Source: JASLCR01 sp046462475
GTDB lineage: Bacteria > Patescibacteriota > Saccharimonadia > Saccharimonadales > Saccharimonadaceae
Assembly (NCBI GenBank): GCA_046462475.1
Contig: JBKGVB010000008.1
Location: 1-61,383 of the forward strand
DNA: 61,383 bases
Reading direction: 5' to 3'
Positions 16,159-25,285 of the stretch are shown piece by piece. A program made the translations under genes and the position numbers. Numbering within the stretch: the first letter of the stretch is position 1; the number at the start of each line of letters is the position of its first letter. Below the pieces are notes generated by a model, which worked only from the letters and a program-made list of their open reading frames with translations, searched no databases and was not told the DNA's origin.

Positions 16159-18978
16159 CTACAAGTGTAACAGGTGCTTAAGATATGCTCCAGTAAAGGA
16201 CTTGGTATTCTTGACGATCTCTTCAGGTGTACCCTCGGCAATCACCTGGCCACCGCCAGCACCACCCTCTGGACCCATGTCAATGATATGGTCAGCCGAC
16301 TTAATAACATCAAGATTGTGCTCGATGATCACCATTGTGTTGCCACCTTCAACCAGCTGCTGCAGGATGCCGAGCAGACGCTTTACATCGGCAGAGTGAA
16401 GACCTGTGGTTGGCTCATCAAGAATGTACATAGTCTTACCAGTATTACGGCGTGACAATTCAGAGGCAAGTTTAATACGCTGCGCTTCACCACCCGAGAA
16501 AGTTGTTGCTGGCTGACCAAGCTTGATATAGCCGAGCCCAACATCGACAAGTGTATCAAGCTTACGTGCAATAGCTGGTACATTTTCAAAGAATTTTGCT
16601 GCTTGCTCAACGGTCATCTCAAGTACATCGGAGATTGTCTTGTCTTTATACTTAATCTCAAGTGCCTCTCGGTTGTAGCGCTTACCTTTGCACTCATCGC
16701 AGGTGACATATACGTCTGGCAAGAAATGCATTTCAATCTTAATGACGCCATCCCCCTGACAATTTTCACAGCGGCCACCCTTGACATTAAAACTGAATCG
16801 TCCAGCTTTGTAGCCACGAATATTTGCTTCTGGAGTGCCAGCAAATAATTCACGAATTGGCGTAAAAACACCCGTGTAGGTTGCCGGGTTTGAGCGTGGC
16901 GTACGACCAATTGCCGATTGGTCGATAATAATCGCTTTATCGAGCTGCTTAATCCCTTCTATAGCATCGTGCTTGCCTGGTACATCTTGGGCACGATGAA
17001 GCCGCGCGGACAGTTCTTTAGCCAAGATATCATTCACAAGCGTTGATTTGCCGCTACCTGACACACCCGACACAACAGTCATGATACCAAGTGGAAACGT
17101 TACTGTAACATTCTTTAGGTTATTTTCACGGGCACCCTCAACGATAAGCTGACGCGAAGCATCTCGCTTACGGCGTTTCTTCGGTACATCGATTTTTTCT
17201 TTTCCAGAAAGAAATTTACCGGTGAGGCTTTTATCATTTTTCGCCACTTCATCTGGCGTGCCTTCGGCCACTACCTCACCGCCATGCACACCGGCCGCTG
17301 GACCAATATCGAGCAAGTAATCCGCTTGGCGAATTGTATCTTCATCGTGCTCAACAACCAGCACTGTATTACCGAGATCACGCAAGTGTTGCAACGTAGC
17401 GATCAGACGATCATTATCTCGCTGATGTAGACCAATTGATGGCTCATCGAGTACATAGAGTACACCCTGCAAGCCTGAGCCGATCTGTGTCGCCAAGCGA
17501 ATACGCTGCGCCTCACCACCAGAAAGTGTATTAGCAGCACGCGATAATTCTAGGTATGTCAGACCAACGTTACTCATAAAGGTTAAGCGGTCGTTAATTT
17601 CTTTTAGAATTTGTTTCGCAATAAACAGCTCGTCCTCAGTGAGTTTTAGTGTGTGCGTGAATAGTTCAAGCGCCTCATCAACACCAAGATTACAGATATC
17701 CATAATACTGAGATCATGCACCGTAATCGCTAATACAACAGGCTTCAAGCGTGCGCCTTTACATGCCGTACATTGGCGCTCACGCATAAAGCGCTCTATA
17801 TCGCGGCGCATAAATTCACTGTCTGTCTCTTTGTGCCGTCGCTCCAGATTTGGAATCACGCCCTCATAGGTTGTATCGTAATAACGACCGCCAGAAAGCT
17901 GCACACGATATTTCTCGTCGCCCGTACCATAAAGAATTTTCTCAAGATCGTGCTCACTCAATTCATTTACTGGGACCTGAATACTAAAACCATGACGCTC
18001 AGCTACCGCGGCGAGCTTCTTCATATACCATGCATCTGAGTTAACACGATTATACGGACGAATCGCCCCCTCGGAGATCGTTAATTTTGGATTAAAGACA
18101 AGATCTGGGTCGACTTCAAGGCGACTCCCCAGTCCGGTGCACACCGGACAAGCGCCTTGCGGAGCGTTAAAGCTAAAAAGACGTGGCTCAAGCTCAGGAA
18201 TATCTTCACCAGGATGATCGACGCACGCATAACGCTGACTAAACGTACGGACGTTCTCATCGTTGACATTGAATAGTTCAACCACCCCATCCGCCAGCGC
18301 AAGCGCCTGTTCGACAGACTGCGTCACACGAGACTGGAGTGCTTGGCTTATCGCGACGCGATCGACGACAATTTCAATATCATGTTTGTATTTCTTATCA
18401 AGCTCAGGGAACTCGTCGAGCGCATATACGACACCATCAACGCGCGCTCGGGCATATCCCTGTCGTGAATATTGTTCAGGAATGTGTGCGAACTCACCTT
18501 TTTTTGCCTTTACGATTGGAGCGAGGATGAGTAGTTTTGTACCCTCAGGAGTTTTCATAATTTCATCAATAATTGCCTGAGATGTTCGCCGAGTTACCGA
18601 CTTACCGCACACTGGACAATGAGGCACTCCAATCCGTGCAAACAGTAGACGCAAATAGTCATAGATTTCCGTAACCGTCGCTACAGTACTGCGCGGATTA
18701 CGACTGGTTGACTTTTGATCAATCGAAATTGCTGGAGACAGTCCGTCGATTTGATCAACATCCGGTTTCTCCATTAATCCTAAGAACTGACGTGCATAAC
18801 TCGAAAGACTTTCGACGTATCGACGCTGGCCTTCAGCATAGATCGTATCAAAAGCAAGCGATGATTTACCAGATCCAGAAAGCCCAGTAATGACTACCAG
18901 TTTATCGCGCGGAATCTCCACACTGACGTTTTTTAGATTGTGCTCACGAGCACCCGTTACCCTGATTACCTCTGACAT
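16159..18978 (-). CDS. uvrA: Excinuclease ABC subunit A
   Basis: UvrA is the damage-recognition ATPase of nucleotide excision repair. The 939 aa product is of normal length and has two ABC modules. Walker A motifs are TGLSGSGKSSLAF near the N-terminus and SGVSGSGKSTLVN in the second half. The signatures TLSGGEAQRIRLA and TFSGGEAQRIKLA are both present. Zinc-finger cysteines are seen at CPVCGKS, CPVCTGLG and CENCQGDG...CDECKGKR. ATG 18978 is preceded 9 nt upstream by TATAAT. A palindrome overlaps the hexamer and may be an operator. Confidence 0.97.
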   Translation of the reverse strand: MSEVIRVTGAREHNLKNVSVEIPRDKLVVITGLSGSGKSSLAFDTIYAEGQRRYVESLSSYARQFLGLMEKPDVDQIDGLSPAISIDQKSTSRNPRSTVATVTEIYDYLRLLFARIGVPHCPVCGKSVTRRTSQAIIDEIMKTPEGTKLLILAPIVKAKKGEFAHIPEQYSRQGYARARVDGVVYALDEFPELDKKYKHDIEIVVDRVAISQALQSRVTQSVEQALALADGVVELFNVNDENVRTFSQRYACVDHPGEDIPELEPRLFSFNAPQGACPVCTGLGSRLEVDPDLVFNPKLTISEGAIRPYNRVNSDAWYMKKLAAVAERHGFSIQVPVNELSEHDLEKILYGTGDEKYRVQLSGGRYYDTTYEGVIPNLERRHKETDSEFMRRDIERFMRERQCTACKGARLKPVVLAITVHDLSIMDICNLGVDEALELFTHTLKLTEDELFIAKQILKEINDRLTFMSNVGLTYLELSRAANTLSGGEAQRIRLATQIGSGLQGVLYVLDEPSIGLHQRDNDRLIATLQHLRDLGNTVLVVEHDEDTIRQADYLLDIGPAAGVHGGEVVAEGTPDEVAKNDKSLTGKFLSGKEKIDVPKKRRKRDASRQLIVEGARENNLKNVTVTFPLGIMTVVSGVSGSGKSTLVNDILAKELSARLHRAQDVPGKHDAIEGIKQLDKAIIIDQSAIGRTPRSNPATYTGVFTPIRELFAGTPEANIRGYKAGRFSFNVKGGRCENCQGDGVIKIEMHFLPDVYVTCDECKGKRYNREALEIKYKDKTISDVLEMTVEQAAKFFENVPAIARKLDTLVDVGLGYIKLGQPATTFSGGEAQRIKLASELSRRNTGKTMYILDEPTTGLHSADVKRLLGILQQLVEGGNTMVIIEHNLDVIKSADHIIDMGPEGGAGGGQVIAEGTPEEIVKNTKSFTGAYLKHLLHL

Positions 18979-18987
18979 ATCTAATGT

Positions 18988-19009
18988 ATTATACGCTTTT
19001 TAAGCGTAT
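18988..19009 (-). promoter_or_regulatory. uvrA leaderless promoter overlapped by a 19-bp palindrome
   Basis: TATAAT (18988-18993, minus) is 9 nt from the uvrA ATG. ATACGCTT-TTT-AAGCGTAT (18991-19009) is a perfect inverted repeat overlapping it. The location fits a repressor site, perhaps of a damage response, but the sequence does not match the classic LexA boxes. Confidence 0.5.
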
Positions 19010-19135
19010 TTTTCCAGACCGATACTATATGATTCTAGACCTCGGCTATAAATGGACGCGCCTTCGTTATGCTTATGATTGCATATCTTTGCTTAAAACG
19101 CTATATTCGTATATAAATTTAATCGAGGTGGCTTC

Positions 19136-19414
19136 ATGAAACAAACGATCACACGCTACTGCACAGTAGCATCACTCATTATCATTCTTCTATCGTTTAA
19201 TGCCGATAGTATGATTGTGCATTTTTTACTTGCTGGTGAGGTACCAGGGACCAGCCTCGTCTTATCACCAACTACGATGCTCTTAATTATCGGTCTTCTA
19301 GCCATCCTTCCTTTTGGCGTTATGGCTTTTAAAGAACACGGTGCAAAACTTGAGCGTCAGATTACTGCAGCGAAAAAACGTTTCCCAAAACGCCGCTACT
19401 CTTCAGTATCGTAA
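19136..19414 (+). CDS. Small membrane protein, unknown function
   Basis: The 92 aa protein has two hydrophobic helices (about 10-32 and 44-64) and a strongly basic C-terminus (AKKRFPKRRYSS). A GAGGTGG SD lies 4 nt before ATG 19136, and AT-rich promoter-like sequence (TATATAAAT) precedes it. It is divergent from uvrA and overlaps the 3' end of the exonuclease I gene by 19 bp tail to tail. I do not recognise the family. Confidence 0.65.
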   Translation: MKQTITRYCTVASLIIILLSFNADSMIVHFLLAGEVPGTSLVLSPTTMLLIIGLLAILPFGVMAFKEHGAKLERQITAAKKRFPKRRYSSVS

Positions 19415-20826
19415 TCTTCTTCGGGCATAATATTTTCTGCCCAAAGCTGCAACTCTTGTAATATGAACTGCTGAGACTCATCGGCAGTTTTCATAATACG
19501 GCCCAGCGAAGCGCTAAATCGTGGCAATTGCGTATGTATGCGATGGCGACGCCACGTCTCCCAGGCAGCTTGCTCATCTTTACTCAAACTCTTAGGAAAG
19601 CTCCGCGCCTTGTAGTGTATCAATAGCTCTGGCAGGCGTTCATCTTGAAACTCTGGATGAAAATCCGCTAGGTCTGCCGCATTTGCATTGCGTACTGCCT
19701 CTATCCGCACACGATCGGCTTCGGGTACGAAACTATCATAGAGCTGCCCCTCGACATCACTACTTGGCGTAAACTCACGCTTTCTTTCATATAGGCTTCG
19801 GAGTTTTTCGGCAAAATCAGGACGCGCAACAAGCAGTTTCATATGTCTTTCAATAATTTCTCGATCCAGACCGACCCGTTGCCATGCTTCGCCTTCTTCA
19901 AGTACGCCAAGTGGCGCAACCGCCGGACTGCGATTATACTGCAATACCTTCACAGGAAGCTTCACGAAGTTATCAGCTTTTCGCTCTTCCCAGCTTGCAA
20001 AAACCTTTTTACCCAGCTCGTCCGTTGAAAGATCAAGGAATGGAGTCGGATCGTAGCGCAAATCATAGACAAGTACATTTTTATTTGGCGCTGGAGCAAG
20101 TGGAAAGGCAACCGTAGCTTTGTGAAATTCTGCGTCGTATCTGCCGCTCACATAGACAAAAGGCTTCTTGTCATCGAGATTCACTAGTTTCATGACATCA
20201 TTCTTGCCTCGTATCGAGAGCAAGTAATTGAAAAGTTTTGGCTGCTTTTCGCTGATAAGTTTTGTAATCGCAATCAAGGCCGTAACATCAGAAAGCGCAT
20301 CATGAGCATTTGCATGATCGATACCATTTTCTTTCGTCAAAAGCTCCAGGCGATTAGTCGCCTTCCCATCTTTATCGACAGGCCAATTAATACCTTCTGG
20401 ACGAAGTGCGCGGGCGATACGTACGACATCAAGCATATCCCACCTAGAACGTCCTTCGTCATAGGCCCACTTATATGGATCGTAAAAATTTCGCCACAGT
20501 ATATAACGAATAAACTCATCGTCGAAACGAATATTGTTAAACCCAAGGGTAATGGTATCTGGCGTAAATATCTCGTCGTTTAAAATCTTGCAAAACTCCG
20601 CCTCAGAATATCCCTCTTCGACTGTCTTTTGAGGTGGAATGCCTGTCACCATTAATGCATCAGGGCTTGGCAACGTATCGTCGTTGAGTCGAACGAGAAG
20701 ATTATACGGTTCACCAATTGGTTCAAATTGCTCATTTGTGCGCTGCCCGGCAAACTGCATAATACGATCATCGCGTGGACTCAGCCCGCTTGTCTCAAGA
20801 TCGTAAAAGAAAAATGTTTTAGCCAC
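19396..20826 (-). CDS. sbcB: Exodeoxyribonuclease I (SbcB-like)
   Basis: This is a 3'-5' single-strand DNA exonuclease of the DEDDh superfamily. The 476 aa product matches the length of E. coli ExoI. Exo I motif is FYDLETSGLSPRDDRIMQFA (D, E), Exo II is LGFNNIRFDDEFIRY, and Exo III-like is NAHDALSDVTALI. The ExoI-specific RSRWDMLDVVRIARALRPEG and the C-terminal region (YKARSFPKSLSKDE) are present. The start is GTG 20826, 7 nt after TACACT. ExoI acts in recombination and mismatch repair. Confidence 0.92.
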   Translation of the reverse strand: MAKTFFFYDLETSGLSPRDDRIMQFAGQRTNEQFEPIGEPYNLLVRLNDDTLPSPDALMVTGIPPQKTVEEGYSEAEFCKILNDEIFTPDTITLGFNNIRFDDEFIRYILWRNFYDPYKWAYDEGRSRWDMLDVVRIARALRPEGINWPVDKDGKATNRLELLTKENGIDHANAHDALSDVTALIAITKLISEKQPKLFNYLLSIRGKNDVMKLVNLDDKKPFVYVSGRYDAEFHKATVAFPLAPAPNKNVLVYDLRYDPTPFLDLSTDELGKKVFASWEERKADNFVKLPVKVLQYNRSPAVAPLGVLEEGEAWQRVGLDREIIERHMKLLVARPDFAEKLRSLYERKREFTPSSDVEGQLYDSFVPEADRVRIEAVRNANAADLADFHPEFQDERLPELLIHYKARSFPKSLSKDEQAAWETWRRHRIHTQLPRFSASLGRIMKTADESQQFILQELQLWAENIMPEEDYDTEE

Positions 20827-20851
20827 TTATTCCAGTGTATCAAATTGTGAA

Positions 20852-22132
20852 CTACTGTTCGAGTAACGTGAATTCTGCGCGGCCAATCCTGATCAGTGAC
20901 TCTCCTGTTGCACCCTGCCGCGTCAGCTCATGAGTAATGCCCATCTTTTTCATAATGTCACGCAAGCGATTGACTGCTTGATACTGATCAAAGTTTGTCC
21001 GTGCGGCAAATTTCTCAATCTTCCGTCCGCGCACCATGAATACTTCACCGTCTTTTGAGACTGTCCATGCTTTGTCTGCCGCTTCGCCGCTCAGGCGAAT
21101 CACTGGCAATCCATCGTCATCTTCACCCTCTTCGCCTGCTGCCCGAGCTGCCTTTACGACATCGATTTCCTTTGCAAGTGCTCGTAATACTTCCTGAATA
21201 CCAGCATGCGTCTGCGACGAAATTGCATATACCGGTGATTGTGTGGCATCTGCCAATGCTTCTTTCTGCATGGCAATCAGCTCTTCGTCAAATCCCTCGG
21301 TCTTTGTCAGCGCAATAATTTCCGGACGACCCAATAGTTCAGGGCTATAGCTTGCCAGCTCAAGTCGAATAGTCTTGTAGGCGGCTGCAACGTCGTCAGC
21401 ATAGACATCGATCATATGAAGTAGTACAGATGTTCGCTCGACATGACGCAAGAATGCATCACCCAAGCCTTTACCAGCGCTTGCTCCTTCAATAAGACCA
21501 GGAATATCGGCGATTAGGATACTGCGATTGTCGATATCCGCCACGCCAAGATTTGGTGTCAAGGTCGTAAAGGCATAGTCGGCGATTTCGGGCCGCGCGT
21601 TCGACACGACACTCAGGAATGTTGACTTGCCGGCATTTGGAAAGCCGACCAGTCCTACATCGGCGAGAAGCTTCAGCTCGAGCTCTCCTTCAAAGGTCTC
21701 GCCTTGCTCGCCAAGCTCGGCGATCTTTGGCGCTTGACGCGTCGAGCTCTTGAAATGTGCGTTACCGAAACCACCGCTGCCACCATGAGCAACAATTTCA
21801 CGCTGACCATCTTGGGTTAGATCAGCAATTACTCGTCCATCGTATTTAACAAGCGTACCCATTGGCACCTTAACGATCAAATCTTCTCCACTGCGGCCAC
21901 GCTTGTTTTGCTTCGCGCCAGCCTTGCCTGGTTCTGCTTTTAGTTCTGGCTTATAGCGAAAATCAACTAATGTATTGAGGTCTTTGGTCGCCTCAAAGAC
22001 AACATTACCACCTCGACCGCCGTCGCCACCATCAGGACCACCTTTGTCGATGTAGATCTCATGACGAAAGCTGACGACACCGTCGCCACCTTTTCCAGCC
22101 TGAATAAAGACTTTCGCTGTATCTACAAACAT
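20852..22132 (-). CDS. obg: GTPase Obg/CgtA
   Basis: Obg is a ribosome-associated GTPase involved in 50S maturation and stress control. The 426 aa product has the glycine-rich Obg fold (DGVVSFRHEIYIDKGGPDGG), then the G domain with GFPNAGKST, DIPGLIEGASAGKGLG and the G4 variant ALTKTEGFD. A C-terminal OCT domain follows (residues about 350-426, FMVRGRKIEKFAARTNFD). TATAAT lies 8 nt before ATG 22132 with no SD, so it is leaderless. It is 24 bp upstream of sbcB and probably co-transcribed with it. Confidence 0.96.
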   Translation of the reverse strand: MFVDTAKVFIQAGKGGDGVVSFRHEIYIDKGGPDGGDGGRGGNVVFEATKDLNTLVDFRYKPELKAEPGKAGAKQNKRGRSGEDLIVKVPMGTLVKYDGRVIADLTQDGQREIVAHGGSGGFGNAHFKSSTRQAPKIAELGEQGETFEGELELKLLADVGLVGFPNAGKSTFLSVVSNARPEIADYAFTTLTPNLGVADIDNRSILIADIPGLIEGASAGKGLGDAFLRHVERTSVLLHMIDVYADDVAAAYKTIRLELASYSPELLGRPEIIALTKTEGFDEELIAMQKEALADATQSPVYAISSQTHAGIQEVLRALAKEIDVVKAARAAGEEGEDDDGLPVIRLSGEAADKAWTVSKDGEVFMVRGRKIEKFAARTNFDQYQAVNRLRDIMKKMGITHELTRQGATGESLIRIGRAEFTLLEQ

Positions 22133-22222
22133 ATATGCCTATTATAACAGGGAAAGTCCCGCTCTCCCAGTGTAACTCTAGACAACAATTTAGCTTCCAT
22201 ACGGATAAAGATCGCCTAGCAG

Positions 22223-22245
22223 AAGGGAGGACTGAGTCCTCCCTT
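22223..22245 (-). terminator. Perfect hairpin between the LysM-CHAP gene and obg
   Basis: AAGGGAGGAC and GTCCTCCCTT form a perfect 10-bp stem with a 3-nt loop, 13 bp after the LysM-CHAP stop. The following T-tract is short (CCCTTCTG on the minus strand), so termination efficiency is uncertain. Confidence 0.6.
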
Positions 22246-22257
22246 TATGAATATGCC

Positions 22258-23388
22258 TTAATGAATATACTGATACATGCCGACTTGGCCAGCTGGCACA
22301 GTACGACTACTTACTACGTTGAAGCCGACGTAGTTCATCTCACTTAGTGTGATACTACCGTTCTCATTTACTTTCTCGACAATTGCAACGTGACCATACG
22401 CACCGGCCGTACTTACAAGCACCGCGCCAGGAGCTGGTGTACTGTTTACCGTATAGCCCGCAGCACGAGCATTCACAGCCCATGTGTTTGCATTACCCCA
22501 GAAACTACCTACAGGGTGGCCAAGCTCTTGGCGACGTTCATACGCATACCATGTACAGTTACCGGGTGCATAGCGGTTGCCCGCAGAAGCTCGTGCCATA
22601 GTTGTGTTGATAAGCGTTGCAGCGCCGCCTGAAGCATTGCCTGCGTTTGTCGCAGAGATTGCATTATTAAGGCTTACTGTACTGCTTTCAACCTTCTCGC
22701 CGTTTGGAATGATGAGCTTTTGGCCCTTTTTCGGCGTATTTGTCAGCTCGAGGTCGTTGTAAGCAATGATCTGCTCAGAGCTTGTCTTGAAACGGCGAGC
22801 AAGCTGGTCAACAGTGTCACCACTTTTAGCAGTATAGATAACACCATTAATTGGGAGGATCGTCAGTTTCTGACCCTTCTTAAGTGCGTCACTATCAAGG
22901 TTGTTTGCCCAGCGAATAGTGTCCTTTGAAACACCAAACTTCTTGGCGATTGTAGCCAACGAATCGCCTGAGGTAACAACATAGGTCTGTAGAGCACGGC
23001 CACCGGCTGTAGATTGGACGATCTGAGGCTTTGAAATAACCGTATCACTCGTCTGCGCTAGATCGCTCTTTACAGCCAATGAAACAGCTTGGTTAGCAAC
23101 CGTTGAGGCAATCGGCAGATTAGCTTGCTCTGTCAGATTTGCGGCAATATCAGTGGCAACCACTTCGTCAACCGAAGGAGCCTGTTCATCACTCGGCTGC
23201 GCAACAAGCGCAGTACTTGGTACAGTAGCCGCCTGATTCAATTGAGTAGATTGTGGCTTCTGATATCCAGCAGCAATAATTCCTACTAAGACAAGGAAAA
23301 CTGCGGTATAGCTAGAAATTTTAGCGACTGAAAAAGATGACTTCTTTTTTCGGGAGTTTTTATGTTTCGTGAGCACTGCGGCTTTCAA
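22258..23388 (-). CDS. Secreted or membrane-anchored peptidoglycan hydrolase: two LysM plus CHAP
   Basis: This cell-wall hydrolase has a basic N-terminus (KHKNSRKKKSSF) and one hydrophobic helix (SSYTAVFLVLVGIIAAGY). A linker of about 90 residues follows. Two LysM domains come next (YVVTSGDSLATIAKKFGVSK; YTAKSGDTVDQLARRFKTSS), then a C-terminal CHAP amidase/endopeptidase with catalytic Cys in GNCTWYAYERR and His in YGHVAIVEKV. The TTG at 23388 has no SD. A good SD (AGGAG, 23441-23445) stands 7 nt before an in-frame ATT at 23433, which would add 15 residues. A TAG closes the frame just upstream of that. Either start leaves the signal region intact. Confidence 0.9.
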   Translation of the reverse strand: MKAAVLTKHKNSRKKKSSFSVAKISSYTAVFLVLVGIIAAGYQKPQSTQLNQAATVPSTALVAQPSDEQAPSVDEVVATDIAANLTEQANLPIASTVANQAVSLAVKSDLAQTSDTVISKPQIVQSTAGGRALQTYVVTSGDSLATIAKKFGVSKDTIRWANNLDSDALKKGQKLTILPINGVIYTAKSGDTVDQLARRFKTSSEQIIAYNDLELTNTPKKGQKLIIPNGEKVESSTVSLNNAISATNAGNASGGAATLINTTMARASAGNRYAPGNCTWYAYERRQELGHPVGSFWGNANTWAVNARAAGYTVNSTPAPGAVLVSTAGAYGHVAIVEKVNENGSITLSEMNYVGFNVVSSRTVPAGQVGMYQYIH

Positions 23389-23433
23389 TGCACTAGTTGA
23401 TGCCGGGGCACCAGATAGTTCTTGGGTACGAAT

Positions 23434-23527
23434 TTCTTTTCTCCTGCCGCCGGGGATTACTCCCTAAGGGGCGTCTACCTTAAAAGTCTTTCTTCCTCGC
23501 AGGAACAGGACACGCGTCGACCTTTTA
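23434..23527 (-). promoter_or_regulatory. Structured leader between uORF and LysM-CHAP gene
   Basis: About 94 nt between the uORF stop and the putative AUU start contain nested complementary segments: GGTCGACGC and GGTAGACGCC, CCCTTAGGG, GGG/CCC, and CGCC/GGCG. The last of these lies next to the AGGAG. Alternative pairings could mask or expose the SD. I could not match it to a known riboswitch. Confidence 0.45.
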
Positions 23528-23605
23528 TTAGTTATTATTTACTCGTAAAGTGTGTTTTTCAGCGTCCGTACGACTATGGTAAGGTAGGCTCATTCTCAGA
23601 AACAT
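23528..23605 (-). CDS. Leaderless 25-codon upstream ORF (putative leader peptide)
   Basis: ATG 23605 follows TACAAT (23614-23619) by 8 nt, the same spacing seen at many leaderless genes here. The frame runs 25 sense codons (starting MFLRMSLPYH, ending RVNNN) to TAA at 23528. It lies about 95 nt upstream of the LysM-CHAP start and is transcribed with it. It could act as a regulatory leader peptide. The peptide has no obvious run of one amino acid. Confidence 0.45.
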   Translation of the reverse strand: MFLRMSLPYHSRTDAEKHTLRVNNN

Positions 23606-23613
23606 GGGATACA

Positions 23614-23619
23614 ATTGTA
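23614..23619 (-). promoter_or_regulatory. -10 element for the uORF / LysM-CHAP transcript
   Basis: TACAAT, part of a TATACAAT run on the minus strand, lies 8 nt from the uORF ATG. No clear -35 is seen. The roughly 110 bp upstream, to the mltG stop, are AT-rich and contain no gene that I can support. Confidence 0.5.
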
Positions 23620-23733
23620 TACCAACGATTCTAAAATGTGCTGATAACCATTGTAACAACGCTTGCAAATTGTGTCAATGCATTTTATAGAATATATTTC
23701 CAATAAGCACAAGACTTTAACAGAGGTCGGTAC

Positions 23734-24876
23734 CTAGAGAGCGCACTTCTTTTGACAGTGATTTTTGATATTTGCCTCATGTTCGGCATCTGTCTTAGCA
23801 AAGTATGTCTTATTGTCATCCCCACTCAGGAAGTATAGATAATCACCCCCGGCAGGATGAGCTGCCGCAAGCAGGGCTTCCAGACCCGGGGTTGCAATTG
23901 GACCAGGAGGCAACCCGGTATGAATACGCGTATTGTATGGAGACTGGAGATCGGGAGTCGCCGTAACCCCAAGTTTCTTTGCTGCATACTCAAATGTCAC
24001 ATCGCTGCCAAGTGGCATATCCTTCTTCAGGCGCAGATAGAATACCTGAGCCACTTGTGGCATATCAGCCGTATGGGATGACATTTCCCGCTGGATAATA
24101 GATGCTAGTGTAATCCCTTCGTAGAGGGTTAGGCCGTGACTTTTAAACGCGGCCTTGAGGTTGTTGCGAGCAACTACTCCCATATATTGGCTAAAGGTTC
24201 GCTCAAGAATAGCCTCGACAGTAGTATCCGCAGAAAACTGATATGTTTCTCCGTAGATATATCCCTCCAGAGAAGCCGACGCCGGTTTCCCTTCAAATAG
24301 TGGCGTTGTGCTACGGCTCGCCTTTTTCAAGCCCTCTTCAATAGCCTTTGAAGTAAATCCCGCTTCCTCAAGCACTTTTTTATTTTCCTCAAGCGTCGCG
24401 CCGGGCAAGAAAGTAATCGTAATTGAATCCGTTCGACCTTTCACGAGACTCGCAACGATCTCAGAAAGTGGCATGCTCGGAGAGAAAGTGTACGCTCCAG
24501 CCTGAAGCTGGTTTGCATTATGATTGATGCGAGTATACCAATCAAAGCCAACAGTACTTCGAATCAAACCACTCTTCTTTAGCAATGTGCCGATACTCTG
24601 GGGACCCATACCCGCTGGTATAATTACCCGAACATTGTGATGACTTGAAGGCGATACGGGCTGTAGCTGGCTATCGTACCATACATAACCGCCACCAGCG
24701 ATAATAAGAAGAAGCACGATCAGTCCGGTAATAATTCCTTTAATAGGCACCCGAAGTCGCGCCTTGCCCATCAGCATCTGCGGTGGCTCACCTAACGGTA
24801 AGAGCTCGGGCAATTCCGGGGCCTCAAGCATTTTCTTCTCTTGGGTTGTGGGCTCGTGTTGTGGTGTATTATCCAT
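23734..24876 (-). CDS. mltG: Endolytic murein transglycosylase MltG-like (YceG)
   Basis: MltG cleaves nascent glycan strands and sets their length at the membrane. From ATG 24876 it is 380 aa. A Pro/Glu-rich cytosolic segment of about 45 residues and one helix (GIITGLIVLLLIIAGGGYVW) are followed by the YceG domain. Motifs are SLEGYIYGETYQF, LASIIQREMSS (conserved active-site Glu region), MPLGSDVTFEY and PYNTRIHTGLPPGPIATPG. One base separates it from the ruvX stop. It is the last gene of the FtsA-like operon, which suits a role in peripheral or septal wall synthesis. Confidence 0.92.
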   Translation of the reverse strand: MDNTPQHEPTTQEKKMLEAPELPELLPLGEPPQMLMGKARLRVPIKGIITGLIVLLLIIAGGGYVWYDSQLQPVSPSSHHNVRVIIPAGMGPQSIGTLLKKSGLIRSTVGFDWYTRINHNANQLQAGAYTFSPSMPLSEIVASLVKGRTDSITITFLPGATLEENKKVLEEAGFTSKAIEEGLKKASRSTTPLFEGKPASASLEGYIYGETYQFSADTTVEAILERTFSQYMGVVARNNLKAAFKSHGLTLYEGITLASIIQREMSSHTADMPQVAQVFYLRLKKDMPLGSDVTFEYAAKKLGVTATPDLQSPYNTRIHTGLPPGPIATPGLEALLAAAHPAGGDYLYFLSGDDNKTYFAKTDAEHEANIKNHCQKKCAL

Positions 24877-24877
24877 A

Positions 24878-25285
24878 TCAATGCATCTCCAAATAATCTT
24901 CGAGAATGATCGCTGCCGCTTCTGCATCAACTGCACCCTTCTCGTAAGCTTCGCCGCGGGCGTTTAAGCGCTGCTCGGCAATGACACTCGTAAGTGATTC
25001 ATCCTGGAACTCAATCTTTGCATCAAGATCTTCGAGTTCGGCTGCTTTTGTCTCAACATAGGCAGTTTGCGCAGTTGGCTCCCCTGATTGATTGCGAGGA
25101 TAACCAATGACAATCACCTCAATACTATGCTCGGTAACGAGTCGAGCTATATCTTCACGGAACGTCTCATCATTCATAGCGATCGTCTCTAGGGCAATTG
25201 GAATACGTATGCCTCCGTCCGCCAGAGCAACGCCAATTCGTTTTTCGCCAATATCAAGGGCAAGATACTGCTTATTTTGACTCAT
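24878..25285 (-). CDS. ruvX: Holliday-junction resolvase-like / pre-16S rRNA nuclease YqgF
   Basis: This RNase-H-fold nuclease (YqgF/RuvX) processes the 5' end of pre-16S rRNA. The 135 aa product from ATG 25285 shows LALDIGEKRIGVALADGG with the first catalytic Asp, IEVIVIGYPRNQSGEPT with the Glu/Asp region, and VDAEAAAIILEDYL with the last Asp. It overlaps the 3' end of the baseplate-J-like gene by 14 bp and is followed by mltG after one base. ruvX next to mltG is a common bacterial gene order. Confidence 0.93.
   Translation of the reverse strand: MSQNKQYLALDIGEKRIGVALADGGIRIPIALETIAMNDETFREDIARLVTEHSIEVIVIGYPRNQSGEPTAQTAYVETKAAELEDLDAKIEFQDESLTSVIAEQRLNARGEAYEKGAVDAEAAAIILEDYLEMH

Noticed and set aside
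23434..23640. c-di-AMP (ydaO-type) riboswitch upstream of the LysM-CHAP gene
   Set aside because: The position fits, since such hydrolases are often under this switch, but I could not find the conserved core sequences. Only generic hairpins and a uORF are seen.
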